Below, piece by piece: positions 11,185-22,009 of a DNA stretch of 64,000 bases. The stretch spans positions 31,538 to 95,537 of the forward strand of contig PYST01000143.1 of the NCBI GenBank assembly GCA_003049485.1, in the 5' to 3' direction. This DNA comes from Ophioceras dolichostomum. Its lineage: Eukaryota; Ascomycota; Sordariomycetes; Magnaporthales; Ophioceraceae. Numbering within the stretch: position 1 is the stretch's first letter; every line of letters begins with the position of its first letter. Below the pieces are notes generated by a model, which was given only the letters and a program-made list of their open reading frames with translations, had not been told where the DNA came from and searched no databases. The position numbers were made by a program, and so were the translations under genes.

Positions 11185-12428
11185 TTTTCCCCGATGAATA
11201 CTTTTTTTTCCCTCTCCGGACTGGCTCGGTGGCGGCGGCGGCGACGATGACGACAACGGGGCTGTGATCTTTGTTGTTTATGGTGGGCTGTTGCCTCACA
11301 AGCTTCTTCGGGAATGTCGTGCCACGGGAGACAGGACGCGGCTGGCCACCGAGCTCAATGGGTCCCGTGCATGCTTGGTGGTGTCGTCACGCGATCGGAG
11401 ACGCGACGACGATCGGTCTTCGTCACTCCCCGTCACTACTACGTCGGCACCGGCCTCCTTTCGAGTAAAGACGAACGAACGAACTTTATCAGGTCCCCCG
11501 ACCCCTCCCCTCGTCTTCGATGCCGGTCCCCTAAACAGGTAGACGGTCTGGCGAGCTTGGACGCTGGAAGGGAAGATACGCACCACACCCATCATTTTGC
11601 CAGACACAATTGTTGTATAAACACCTATCACCCAGCTTTTGGGCACTGCACATCTGGTTTTCGCGGTCTGGGTTTCCGTTTTGCACAGTCCCGTCTCCCG
11701 GTCTAGGATCCCCGCACCGCCTTGATTTCTCTATATCTACTTCGGCTTCTTGTTTCCCTTTGTCTTCCGTGATATCTTTTCTTCTGGGACTACTGCCTAC
11801 CGCATGCTGCATGGAAGGGGGTCGGTGATGCAGCAGAAGCGCAACACTTTGAAATAAAGAAGGCTGGACTTGCCAAGACTATCTCTACTTAGACATTATC
11901 GCATATGTGGTTTCCCAATAACACACCCTGACCCACCCTCTTTTTATCTTCTCGCCACCATTTGAGGCAGCCGATCTTGACCGCGCCGCTCACCCACTGC
12001 TGACCTCCGCTGGTGACACACTGCTATGCCGAATAAAAGTGACGCTCGCCTTGCACTCTCCTCCTGCCCACTACCGAAGGAGGAGGGGATGTCTATCAGT
12101 GACAGATGTAACAAGGTGTGCGGCCAGCCCGCAAGTGGACTCCGGTACGATGTTATGACCGCAAGATGAACAGTGAACTCCACAAAGCCCCCGTAGCCTA
12201 AGTACACCCCTTTCTCCTTTTTCTTACTACTTGACTCCTGTTATTCCCAGGACCTCAGCCGCACTCCTTCGGCTTTCGCCGCGTCCAAAATCGACGAAAG
12301 ACCCCAGTCGAAGGAGGCGAAACGGTGGGTGTATCTTTGGTGGAGTAGGCACCCAGGTAGCTAGGTGGGATAGCCCCTCCAACTACTAGCTTAAACGCTT
12401 CCTCCTGTTTCCGCCTTTCTTTCCCGAT

Positions 12429-12460
<32 letters not shown>

Positions 12461-12493
12461 CGCCGCCACCGCCGGCGGTGCTCCGCGCTGCTT
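11185..12493. other. Intergenic between convergent genes
   Basis: Shared 3' region of the gene at 10436 (plus) and sec72 (minus). An AATAAA-like signal lies near 11855 on the plus strand. A GTCGTT repeat sits next to the sec72 stop. No gene seen. Confidence 0.6.
12429..12462. repeat. GTCGTT hexanucleotide repeat
   Basis: About five GTCGTT/GTCGTC units about 30 bp beyond the sec72 stop, so probably inside its 3' UTR (read as AACGAC on that strand). Confidence 0.7.
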
Positions 12494-13147
12494 CTAGCTC
12501 GCAGCAGCACCAGCGGCGGGGGCGGCGGCAGCGACAGCGGCAACCCCTCCCTTGGCGATCTTTCCCTCGATCTCCTTCGCCAGCGCGACCAGCTCCGTCT
12601 CTTCGCCCTCCATCTCCAGGCCCCTCCCGACCCACTCGCGGGCCTCGTCCAGGCGGCCCATCTCCATCAGGCACCTCCCCCTCCGCCACCAGGCCTTCGG
12701 GTTGCCGACCTTCTTGCACTCGACGCTGGCCTCGGCGTCGACGGCGCCCTCGGCCCAGCCCTGCAGCGCCATGTGCGCCTGCGCCCGGTTCGCGTACAGG
12801 CCGGCGGCCTCCTCGCGCACGAGCTGCGACGGCTCCCACAGCGGGCGCGTCAGCGCCATCTGCAGGCCGAGGCTGTAGAACTTGATCGCCTCGGCGAACT
12901 TGCCCTTGCGGAACTCGCCGTTGCCCGAGTCGCGGAGCTTGTTCACCTGCGCGCTGCGGCGCGGGTTGACGGGCACGGGAGGAGGGGGGACCGTGTGCGG
13001 TGACTCGAGGCCCAGGATGCTGCGGTGCACCGAGTTGAGCGTCGTGAGCTCGGCGTCGAGCGCGCGGCTGCTGCTTGTGCTGTGGAGCTGCTTGGACGTG
13101 GGGTCTAGCCGGATCGGCAGGAGTGTGAAGGTGTCAAGATCTGACAT
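12494..13147 (-). CDS. sec72: Sec72-like TPR subunit of the Sec62/63 ER translocation complex
   Basis: Single exon, 217 residues. I start at the ATG whose complement is 13145-13147 (M-S-D-L-D-T-F-T-L-L); the frame is open upstream but only with a TTG. Residues 1-60 form the N-terminal part typical of fungal Sec72 (short hydrophobic stretch, then L-D-A-E-L-x3-N). Residues about 66-180 are tetratricopeptide repeats: N-K-L-R-D-S-G-N-G-E-F, F-A-E-A-I-K-F-Y-S-L-G-L, L-Y-A-N-R-A-Q-A-H, K-A-W-W-R-R-G-R-C-L. The tail is Ala-rich low complexity. In yeast, Sec72 is a cytosol-facing accessory subunit of the Sec63 complex for post-translational protein import into the ER and docks Hsp70 through its TPRs; the role here is inferred from the family. 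It converges with the unknown gene at 10436. Confidence 0.85.
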   Translation of the reverse strand: MSDLDTFTLLPIRLDPTSKQLHSTSSSRALDAELTTLNSVHRSILGLESPHTVPPPPVPVNPRRSAQVNKLRDSGNGEFRKGKFAEAIKFYSLGLQMALTRPLWEPSQLVREEAAGLYANRAQAHMALQGWAEGAVDAEASVECKKVGNPKAWWRRGRCLMEMGRLDEAREWVGRGLEMEGEETELVALAKEIEGKIAKGGVAAVAAAAPAAGAAAS

Positions 13148-16100
13148 ATTGGGCGCGTTTTCTGGAAGTCTGGGATCGGAAATTGGCAATTCGACGTTCG
13201 TCTTGGCTCCTCACGCCTCTTGTCTATCCCTAGACTCTCGCCACCTGTCCCGTCCGTGCGGTGTCCGTTCAAGCGCCGGTCCGTCTCCCACTGGTTGTTT
13301 GTTGTATTGGTGCTTTGATAGACGTGGGGAAAGGGCGGTGATTGGTGGTCCGAAAACGAGCAAAGTGAGCGTTGTGAACGGTGGTGGAGGGTGTGAGTTT
13401 CGTTGTGGGTGTTGCAGGCTTGCTCTGAGAACAGGTGCAGTTGAGGCCAGGTCAATCGGAATCATCAACGCTAACGGGGAATTCTGGCAGGTACATGTGA
13501 CGATAAGCAGATAAGCCAGGCTGGCCTGTTCGACCCCGCCCCGCTTTATCGACCACCCAACCTACCCCAACTCAACCCCTTTTCCGTCACCACTCATCAT
13601 CGCTGCCATCAAAGCCTTTGGTTTTTCATATTTTGGCGAGAAGCTCACTAATCTTTCAGAGTCCAGATTTGAGCCCACACTCGAGGTTGCTACCTCTAAG
13701 AACTGTCCGTGACGCAGCCTCTGAGGACTATCTCGACCTGTTGAGATGGATATTAGGAGGGATGAAAAAGTGTGAATAGTTCATATGAGCTTTATCGACA
13801 GTTCCAGAGTGCTCATACGTGAAAGCAGGGGAAAGTACTTCCTGAGCAGGTACGTAGTATAGGATCTTCCACGATGAGGAGAACGGTGTGTTAAACATTT
13901 CGGTTCTGCCGGGGGCGTTTGCCGTGTCGATAAAGGCATATCATGAGGTCTGCACGCGGAAGCATCAAGGGAAATTCATAAACCAGAGGAGGCAAGAGGG
14001 GCTCTGTTTCGACGAAGAAATGGCCGTGGCACTGGCAGTGAGATGAGAGTGGGTGTGCTGAGTGGTGTCCTCCATCGCTAAGCTGGGTCTAAGAGGCGTG
14101 CCGCACCCTAAAGTCGATCATCACGACAAAGACAAACCCTCAACGAAGGGAGACTGAATATTGAGTCAGCACGGAAGAAGGGTAGATGAGCAGACAAAGG
14201 GAGACCTAAGAGGCCTAGCCCCCCTGACGGCCGCTTTCCCCTCAACCCGGTGAATCAACTTGGGAACCCGTCCTGCCGTCCGTCCCTCCGGTCCGCTTCG
14301 GCCGTACCCCAGGATGGCACAAGCAGACATGACCCGTTTCGTTCTTGTTCCGTTCCCGTCGAGCCTCGGGGCAAGATCGGCCCTTTAACATTCCGCGATG
14401 GTATCGGCCCGTACGTCCGTGATCGCTGGTCAGCCCATCACCCCCGTGCATCCATCGGCTAGACGAGCGAAGATTCCGTAGAGTTGAGTAATAAGGGAAC
14501 GGAGCACCACAGCAAGCAGAAGGGGAGGGACAATGTTGCACAGCCAATTTTTCTTGTCGCCCTTCCACCGGCCGTGGATCCTACCAGGCATGGCACACGG
14601 CATGTCTTTCGTAGCTGTGCTGCCGGAGATATAGGAATGCACTTCGGTGCGTAGTACAAGCGCCCTTGCCGCGTGGCCAGCATGTTGAGTGAGTGGACGG
14701 TCGGCGTGCTTCAAGCCGTTTGGCTGCCCAACTCGCATGGTCAGCTGCATTGTACCATACCAAGCTAACAAGGTTCCTTCTCGGGAAAGGCAAGAGTCTC
14801 TCGACGGGAAATAGGCCGGATATCGGAGCACAGGTAGTTTACTGGCGCATGGAGTACCTCTGCGTAACAAACCACGGTGGTTGCCAGATAAAAGGAAACG
14901 CAAGCATCCGTCTGCTTGTCGCCAGCGAACGGAGCTACCTACCACATCACATATCACACCATTCATACATGTAACATGTATACATGCATGGCTACCTACA
15001 TCTTCTCTTATACTTGCCTGCTCAACAGAGTAAGAGCAAACCTTCCTCTCTGTTGTGTTTGTGTTTGCTTAAGCATTTTCAAAGAAAGCCTGCACGTATC
15101 CGCCTGGCCCCCGACCCCGAGATTACACGAATGAGCAGAAAAAAGCTTCAAAGAGAGAGAGAGAGAGAGGAAAGCTGCAGAGAGCCAAACATAGCAAGTG
15201 TACGGATCGGCAAGGCGAGTGCGAGCACGGCACGCATGCACGCACCCGTGAAAAAATGAAAAACTACACGATGCAACACACGCAGGAGACACAAAAGCCG
15301 GGCATTTGTTTTCGTCTTGGCAACGACCTGCTGCCCGACTCCTCATGCACGCGCAGAGGAAAACGGCAGTGGAACCAGGTGATACGACTAGGGAGGACAA
15401 GGCGCGGTGACACCACCTACTCTTTTGTTGAGCAGTACGGTACGGAGCACAGTCCCGCATAACTCTCCTACACGGCGCCTACACTGACGCCGATGAGAAC
15501 TGAGGTGATATAGCGAAGGGTTGCAGAGGAGAAAGAGGAGAAAAAAAAACATGGCACAGTAACGTTTCACCCCCCGTTCCCCGACCCCGTTGTGGTGAAG
15601 GCATACACACATACATTACACGGCGGATACGAGAGTTGATTGCAGTGCGAGTGGACAGTGGGGGAAGGTCCAAGCGGGTTGGGAGAATAGAGCAGGAGGG
15701 AAAAGATGATCGTACCATGCTGGGTAGACGGTAGGCAGGCACCTCCGGTAGCATGAAGCAGTTAGACCCCGGCAGTTTTCCTGTTTTCTTAACTGCGGGC
15801 AGGCAGGATGGCAGCTAGGACTGCCACAGTGAGGCAAGTGAGGAACTCCTTCTGCCTGCCTCTGGCGACTTGATCGGCGACTCGATTAGTGTTTCTGCTC
15901 ACCTGCCTGTGCATGCAGCAGGTAATGGGTGATTACTCGAGACCCTTCTCAAGAGACCGCTTGTCTTTTGTTGGTACCAGATTTAGCCTAGAGAGCTCGG
16001 CAAGACACGGCGAGGCTCGCCGCGGGGCTAGCTTGAACTCTAATACCGTACTGTAACCTCGATAGACTGGCGCGGCTGGCTGACGTGATCTGCGTGCTGC

Positions 16101-16780
16101 TCACAAGACGAAATAACTCCCACTCATCTCGAACCGTTCTGTAGAGTGCCTAGGCATCACGAGCGTGCACGAATTCATCAATCGATGGGTGTATGATGGC
16201 ACAGATCAAATGGAGATCAACTAGTTGATTTCCAGACATATACAGAGGCATCGCCTCTTCCCTTTCCTCTCTCGTGGCTGACTCGAACTTGACTGGCAAA
16301 GACTGAGAGAGTGCGCCATTGCTTTCCGCAAAGAGTGGCAGGGAAGGGCGATATCGAGTGCGGGTGAGAACGAGGGGGAAAAACCCTCGGTATACAAAGA
16401 AAATATAATGAACCGTCCGTGAAAGCTGGCGAGAGATCCTCCGGGCACTTGCACCTACCGATATACGAAGTAGATAGAAAATGGGAACTGATATGGCCAA
16501 CCATCAATCATCATCAATCGTCATCGTCTTAGCTCCTAGGTCGAGCTCGATCTCTCCAGACTCCGAGCGTTAAGAAAAAGAGTTCGAAGAAAAAAGAATG
16601 AGAATATAGAATATAGGATGGAAATCGAAAGATGGGCGAAAGGGAGATAACGAAAAAAAGTACGAATAGAAATAAATTGAGATGCGTCGATGGTTTGCTT
16701 GACTCTGACTTCGCTTGTCGCCGCCTCCTCATTCTCCCCTCCTTTCCCCCCTCCATTTTTGCTCCTTTCTCTCGGGGCAA
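13148..16780. other. Intergenic, no convincing gene
   Basis: About 3.6 kb. The start is the promoter side of sec72 and the end the 3' side of the transcription factor gene. A short GA run occurs at about 15152-15170 and a TACATGTAACATGTATACATGCATG cluster near 14965-14990. Frames up to 178 codons (14430-14966 minus) show no family character. Confidence 0.55.
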
Positions 16781-19700
16781 CTAACCCTGGAAAGTCTCCA
16801 TCTCCTCCCACTTGTTCGTGAACATCTGCATGACGAAGTACAGCGGGTCCTCCCACAGCTCGGCCTGCTCGCGCGGGTCCGTAGGGCGGAGCCTCCGGGT
16901 CAGGCTCGGGTCGGTCATGTAGCCCCACCACTCCCAGACGAAGCCCTTCTGCTCGTCTGTCAGGCTGGACATGGGCGTCTTGGCCGCCTCGTCGGGGCGC
17001 ACGGTGGACGGGTCGATCCCGGACTTGAAGTAGTGCCAGTGCAGGAGGATGACGTTGGCGGCGTGGTGGAGGGAGGCGACGACGTGGGGGAGGGAGAAGC
17101 GGGTCTGTTTGTTATTATAATGCCATTTCAAGTTAGTGCTAATAACTTAAAGAAGAGAGAAAGCTGGTGCCCCAACGTACAGGCAGCCCGTTGTCCCGAG
17201 CATATCTACCCCTGTCCATGCTCGCGTGCGAGATCTCGTGGAGCAGGATGAAGGTAGCGATGTAGATGGTGAACCAATGCTTGGGGTTGTTGCTCTTTAC
17301 GAAGCCCTCGAGGTACTTCACCACGCGGTGGGTGAGGATGCGGAGGAACTTCGTCGACAGGATGCTGTCGACCTGGGCCGTGATCATTCGGGGGAGCGAG
17401 ACGCGGCCGCGCAGGGGGTAGTCGGGGTGCATTTCTGGCTCCATGTCCAGGGTGTCTTCGCCGGATATGTAGGCCGACCCAGTCGTGAGCCCTGTGTTGT
17501 GTTGTGTCAGCAGCGTGATGAAGGGTAGTGAGACCAGAAGGGAAAAAGGGGAATGAAAGCATACTCATCGCGAACCAGAGCCGGAACAATGCCACGAAGA
17601 ACTGGCGTTCCTCCGACGCCGGCTGAGTGTGGATAGGTAGTAAGTAGGGTTGTCAGCTACGATAGCATGTCCGCGGGCGGGGGCAGCCGGAGAGTGGGTG
17701 CGTGGCTGGCATAGACGTAATATATATAGGTCAGCGACTTACATCGAGCGAGTGGAAGTGGCGGATGGCGCTCCGATACGTGGTCTTGACAATCGGAAGA
17801 CTGTCTCTGGTGGCCTGGATGATGGCTTCAAAGGCGTGATTGTCGATGTAGGCAGCGACGACCTCCGCGGCGGCCTGGACGTTGGTCAGGGCGAACGGCG
17901 TGAGCTGGGTAGCCATGGCGCGGTTGTCGCGGGTCCTCCACTTGCGGTCGAGCACGTCGCCGTCCTTCGGCTGGAAGCGGCTGACCTGGAGCCGGAGCGG
18001 AACGTCGTAGAGGTCCGGCCGGCGAGGGTCATGGCTGAAGAAGATCTTGAACTCGACGAAGCGCGAGACGTCGTCCACACGGTCTCCCACGTCCTTCATC
18101 TTGATTCCGTCCCACCGCCGCGTCAGGTTGAGGCCGCCCTGCCGGCCGAACTCCGCGTCCATGAGCTTGTACCGCCGGCAGGGGATGTGGTGGATCGTCT
18201 TCTTGGAAGTATAGCTGACCTTCTGGCAGGTATCGCAGGGCATGTTGGGATTGGACGGGTCGGACGAGACGCATCGGATACGCTGCATCTTGCAGCGGAC
18301 ACACGCACCCTCTTTGCGGGTCTTTCCAGTCTCCTGGCGAGCCTCCTCGGTAAAGGCCGAGCGACCCTTCGTCCGACCTTTGCTTCCCCTGCCCGGGCCC
18401 TTGGAGCCAGTCGCCGGCCGAGCTGCGGCCTGCGTCTCCTGGATGTCCTGCTCCATAGGCGCATCCTCCCACTGATCGTCCAAGCCCTGGGCTGCCGTGG
18501 CAGGTGCAGCGGCCTCGCCGTCGGGCATGGACCGGAACGAGTATCCGGCCGCGGCAGCCTCCGGAGTCATGGGATGGGGATGGTGCGTCTCTTCCTCGAC
18601 GATAGCCGATGGCGCTTGGAGCATCCAAGGTTCGACTCCCGAGTCACCGGGCATGGCTGGGTGCTGTTGCTGAGATTGATTCTGGTGATGGCTCTGATAT
18701 GGACCGTGGTGCAGATTCGGACGCTGCAACTGATGCTGTCGCTGAGTCCGATGCTGGACTTGGTGTTGATTCTGATACGAACCCCCATGGTAGGCACTTT
18801 GTTGGTACTGGCCCTGCTGCAAAGGCTGACGATGGTGGTCATGCGGCAGTTGCTGGTTGTATTGCTGTGACTGAGACTGATGGAACCCTGACTGCCGATC
18901 GCCATGGCTACTCACGCTTGGTGCGGAATAACCCAAAGCTGGGACGTAGCTCTGCTGAGCATGAGAGTTGGCACCGGCGATATACTGTGGATGTGGTGGG
19001 TATACCGTCGAGCTGGCTTGGGTCTCTGGAGTCGTATCCGGAGCCGAAATGGGCGGCAACTGTGGCAGCTGGGGTCGGTGGCAAGAGGCCGAAAACGGGT
19101 GGGAAAGCGATGAATGAGGGGGTGCTGCTGGGTTATGATCAGGCCTTCTGTGGTCGAGGAGGCTTTGGCTTGGGGCGCGAGCAGGGAACGTGGGAGGAGA
19201 CTGTGGCCGGGGGTGGGTCGGCAGCAGGGTCAGGGTCCGGACAGGCGGAACAGCTGGAGCGGAGGATGACTCGACTGGACGTGATGAGTCCTGGTACTGC
19301 GGCGTGTAGTAAAACGCCGCCGGGGATGGAGCAGCGTTCTCCGCTTCCGATGTCCGAGGCTCTTTCATTAGAGACGAGATCCCAGCCAGGGCATTAGATG
19401 CATTTGGGCCACTGGAGGCGTATGGTTCAGTCGGTCTGGTTTGGACATGAGGAGCTGGGCCACCGATCTCCGACGAGGGAGGCAGAGGAAACCGGCCCTG
19501 CAAGGGAGGTGAAGTCGCCGTGACATATCCTGCAGCGTTGAGCGTTCCCGTTGTTGCGGCAGGGACGGCAGCGGCTGCTGCTGTCGCTGTCGTAGTCGTT
19601 GAGCCCCGATTGTAGCTCGTGCCGGTCGAATATTCAGGGCCGAAGGAGTGTTGGGGCGCACGGAGGCCGGAGCCAGGACCTGGCGGGTTTTGTGCTGGGG

Positions 19701-20640
19701 TCGCTGCGACGCCACCCACGGCAACCACGGAATCAGAGGCCAAGGGAGCTATCTCGGCTGTCAGCAGCAGTGCGCCGCCAGGCAGCTGCTGTTGCGGAGC
19801 CGGATCCCTTCGTCTCAGGAACAGATCAGCGATGCCGAAGCTGGAAGTGGCCGTTCCACGATTCGCGGGCACTGTCGACGGGTACGGCTCATAGTGAGGT
19901 GACGTCAGCGCCAGAGGATGCGCCAGAGGATGCCCCAGGTGGGGACCGCTGCCGTACCAGGACGGAGAGTGGTGGTAGCCTGGGCCAGAGGAATAATGGC
20001 TGTACGGGAGGCTGCTGTGGCCGGCTAGGCCCCAGCTGGGATTGCTGGGGTCACTGCTGGTGGTACCGGTGCCTGAATGGAAGCCCAGTTGCTGCTGCAG
20101 ACCGGGGAGAGGGCCGACTTGCGAGATCGAGGAGGGCATCGAAGGTCCAGCCGAGGGGACGCTAGCTGTGGGACCCTGAGATGCCGGGGTTACAGGACCG
20201 GTTTGGAGGTTCGCCCCGGCGTCAGAGGCAGTTGGGTAGCTGGAGCTATGAACGCCCACAGGACCCACGGGGTTGTCGAAGAATCGGATGCCTGGTTGGC
20301 CTTGACCTTGAACGGGAACGGGGCAGTGTCCAGGATCGGCATCCCCGGCGGCACCTCCCGGGCCTGAACTCTGGTCCCCATTGGCGGCCGAGGCGGCCGA
20401 ATTGTCAACGGGGGAAGAGGGCGGCCTGAAGCTCCCAGAATTAGCAGGGCTGGCGTGGCTAGCTTGGCGGCTGTTGGACGTAGGATAGACCTGATTGCCC
20501 GGAATGGGAGACGCAGAGGCTGTCAGCGGGGAGTACATGCGTGAAGCCTCCGCCGTCGGGTCGAAGGGCCTCGTGGCTGGCCGCTCCCCGCGGTCGATGG
20601 GGCTCGCTCGGCGTTTCGATCTCCTCCTGGCCACAGGGAA
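16781..20640 (-). CDS. Zn(II)2Cys6 transcription factor with atypical cysteine spacing
   Basis: Supported coding exons are complement 17743-20640, 17565-17622, 17181-17491 and 16781-17104, about 1196 residues; donors are GTAAGT, GTATGC and GTACGT, and all phases agree. The first 770 residues are Pro/Ser/Gln/His/Tyr-rich low complexity, like a disordered regulatory region. A zinc cluster follows at 18178-18303: C-V-R-C-K-M-Q-R-I-R-C, then M-P-C-D-T-C and H-I-P-C, spacing Cx2Cx6Cx11Cx2Cx15C. The C-terminal half has the helical region of one fungal regulator family, with F-F-V-A-L-F-R-L-W-F-A-M, A-Y-I-S-G-E-D-T, W-F-T-I-Y-I-A-T-F-I-L-L-H and H-H-A-A-N-V-I-L-L-H-W-H-Y-F. The 5' end is unresolved: no ATG opens the long frame; a CTAAC branch site and CTAG acceptor at 20641 imply an upstream exon (one option is 20849-20953), and the first internal Met is about 30 codons in. 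Probably nuclear; targets unknown. Confidence 0.85.
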
Positions 20641-21986
20641 CTAGTCGAGCCGGGAGAAAAAAAACAAATGTTAGTTGACTAGTCTCGTACAGCACTGTAC
20701 CACATATCGAAGCCAGAACAGCTGACAGCGGCATGAGCCCGGGTTCATCGAATAGGGGGGACTTGGAAACAGAGAGAACGGGATATGGCAAAGGAGGACA
20801 GAGTCACAGGAAGAGGATGTCAGGTGCAGTGTACCCTCGACGGCCCACCTGCACTGAGGCTGGACGCTTCGACTTCAGGAAGGCGGCGATGGTAAGGGAG
20901 TATATCCAGAAAAAGGCAAATAGGTGAGGAGAAGGGAGGAGAAGGAAGTGCATGCGCGTACTCTGTAGAAGCGTGGATGCGGTGTTGTTAAGAGAGCAGG
21001 GTACACTGAGACTCAGGCTGGCTCGTCGTCGCGTTGGACGAGGCGCTCCTCCAAGTTGTCACCACGCGTACAGACCGACGGAGCCAGAAATAAGGGCAGC
21101 AGGAGAGAAGGACCGAGGCAGATGGGTAGAAGATAGGTAATGAAGTGGGCAGGCGGCGTAGCCCGGTGATGGGTCTCGTCGGTAGCAATGGATGAGGTGC
21201 TGGGTATCATATGCCAAGGAAACTTGTGTGGAGCGGATTTGAGAATGAGGACAAAGAGAAAGAAGCTGAGACCGAAGCTGACAACGAGAACAAGAGAACG
21301 GAGGACAATGAATGAGCACGGCCTTGAGCATGGCCTTGAGCCTAGCACGACTTCGGCTGGCGGCTATGTGTGAAAGTACCTACCCCGGCCTGGCGAGGGC
21401 TGGCACTGGTGGCACGAACGTCCATCATTGTGCCGCTATCGCCTTCGCAAGACTTTCTGCGAGTTGACTGAAACGAGTTGACTGCAGAGTGTGCAGTTGC
21501 GTGCGCGTAGTTGCGCGAGTGCGGGTTGTGGTGGCTGTTGGCAGGCGAAGCGGTTGATCTGCGCTGCGGGTTCGGAGCAGTAGGTGGGTGTTTTGTGTTG
21601 CGGTGTTGTGGTGGGATCAGTTCAGACTGCTGTATTAGCTGCTGTAGCTGCTTGCTGGAGTCGCTGGTGGTACTTTGTCTTGCTCTCCTCGCTCTCCTCG
21701 CGGCGCATCGGATCGCAGCAGCAAGGTTCAGGTTGCAGATGCGCGTGCACCGACTTCATTCATTCACTCGGGACTGCCCGTGGCAGGCAGGTAGGCAGGC
21801 CGGGAGAGTCAGACAGGCTGGAACCCCAGGTAGTGACCGTGTGGTGGTGCTTCGCGCTGTGTTCTTGACCGTCTTTCTGCGCAAGTCGACAGCGAAGCAC
21901 GCCTCCCTGGCCGGCCAAACTCGTTGACTTTCGAGACCGGTGAAGCGGGGCCGTGAGATGTGTGGTGTGCGGCCCAAGTTCTGAGG

Positions 21987-22009
21987 TTCTGCTGCAGACT
22001 GCAGCAGAA
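21987..22009. repeat. Perfect 23-bp palindrome
   Basis: Arms TTCTGCTGCAG (21987-21997) and CTGCAGCAGAA (21999-22009) are exact reverse complements around a single A. It lies about 1.35 kb upstream of the transcription factor's long exon. It could be a dimeric protein-binding site or a chance structure. Confidence 0.75.

Noticed and set aside
12255..12839. 194-codon minus-strand frame overlapping sec72
   Set aside because: Out-of-frame Arg/Gly-rich shadow of the Sec72 TPR coding sequence.
18600..18650. B-box-like AGGTTCGACTCCC
   Set aside because: It lies inside the coding exon of the transcription factor and lacks the rest of a tRNA.
17650..18870. 406-codon plus-strand open frame
   Set aside because: It lies antisense to the zinc-cluster regulator, whose minus-strand frame has the Cys motif, family features and in-phase introns. 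This is a shadow of GC-rich coding sequence.
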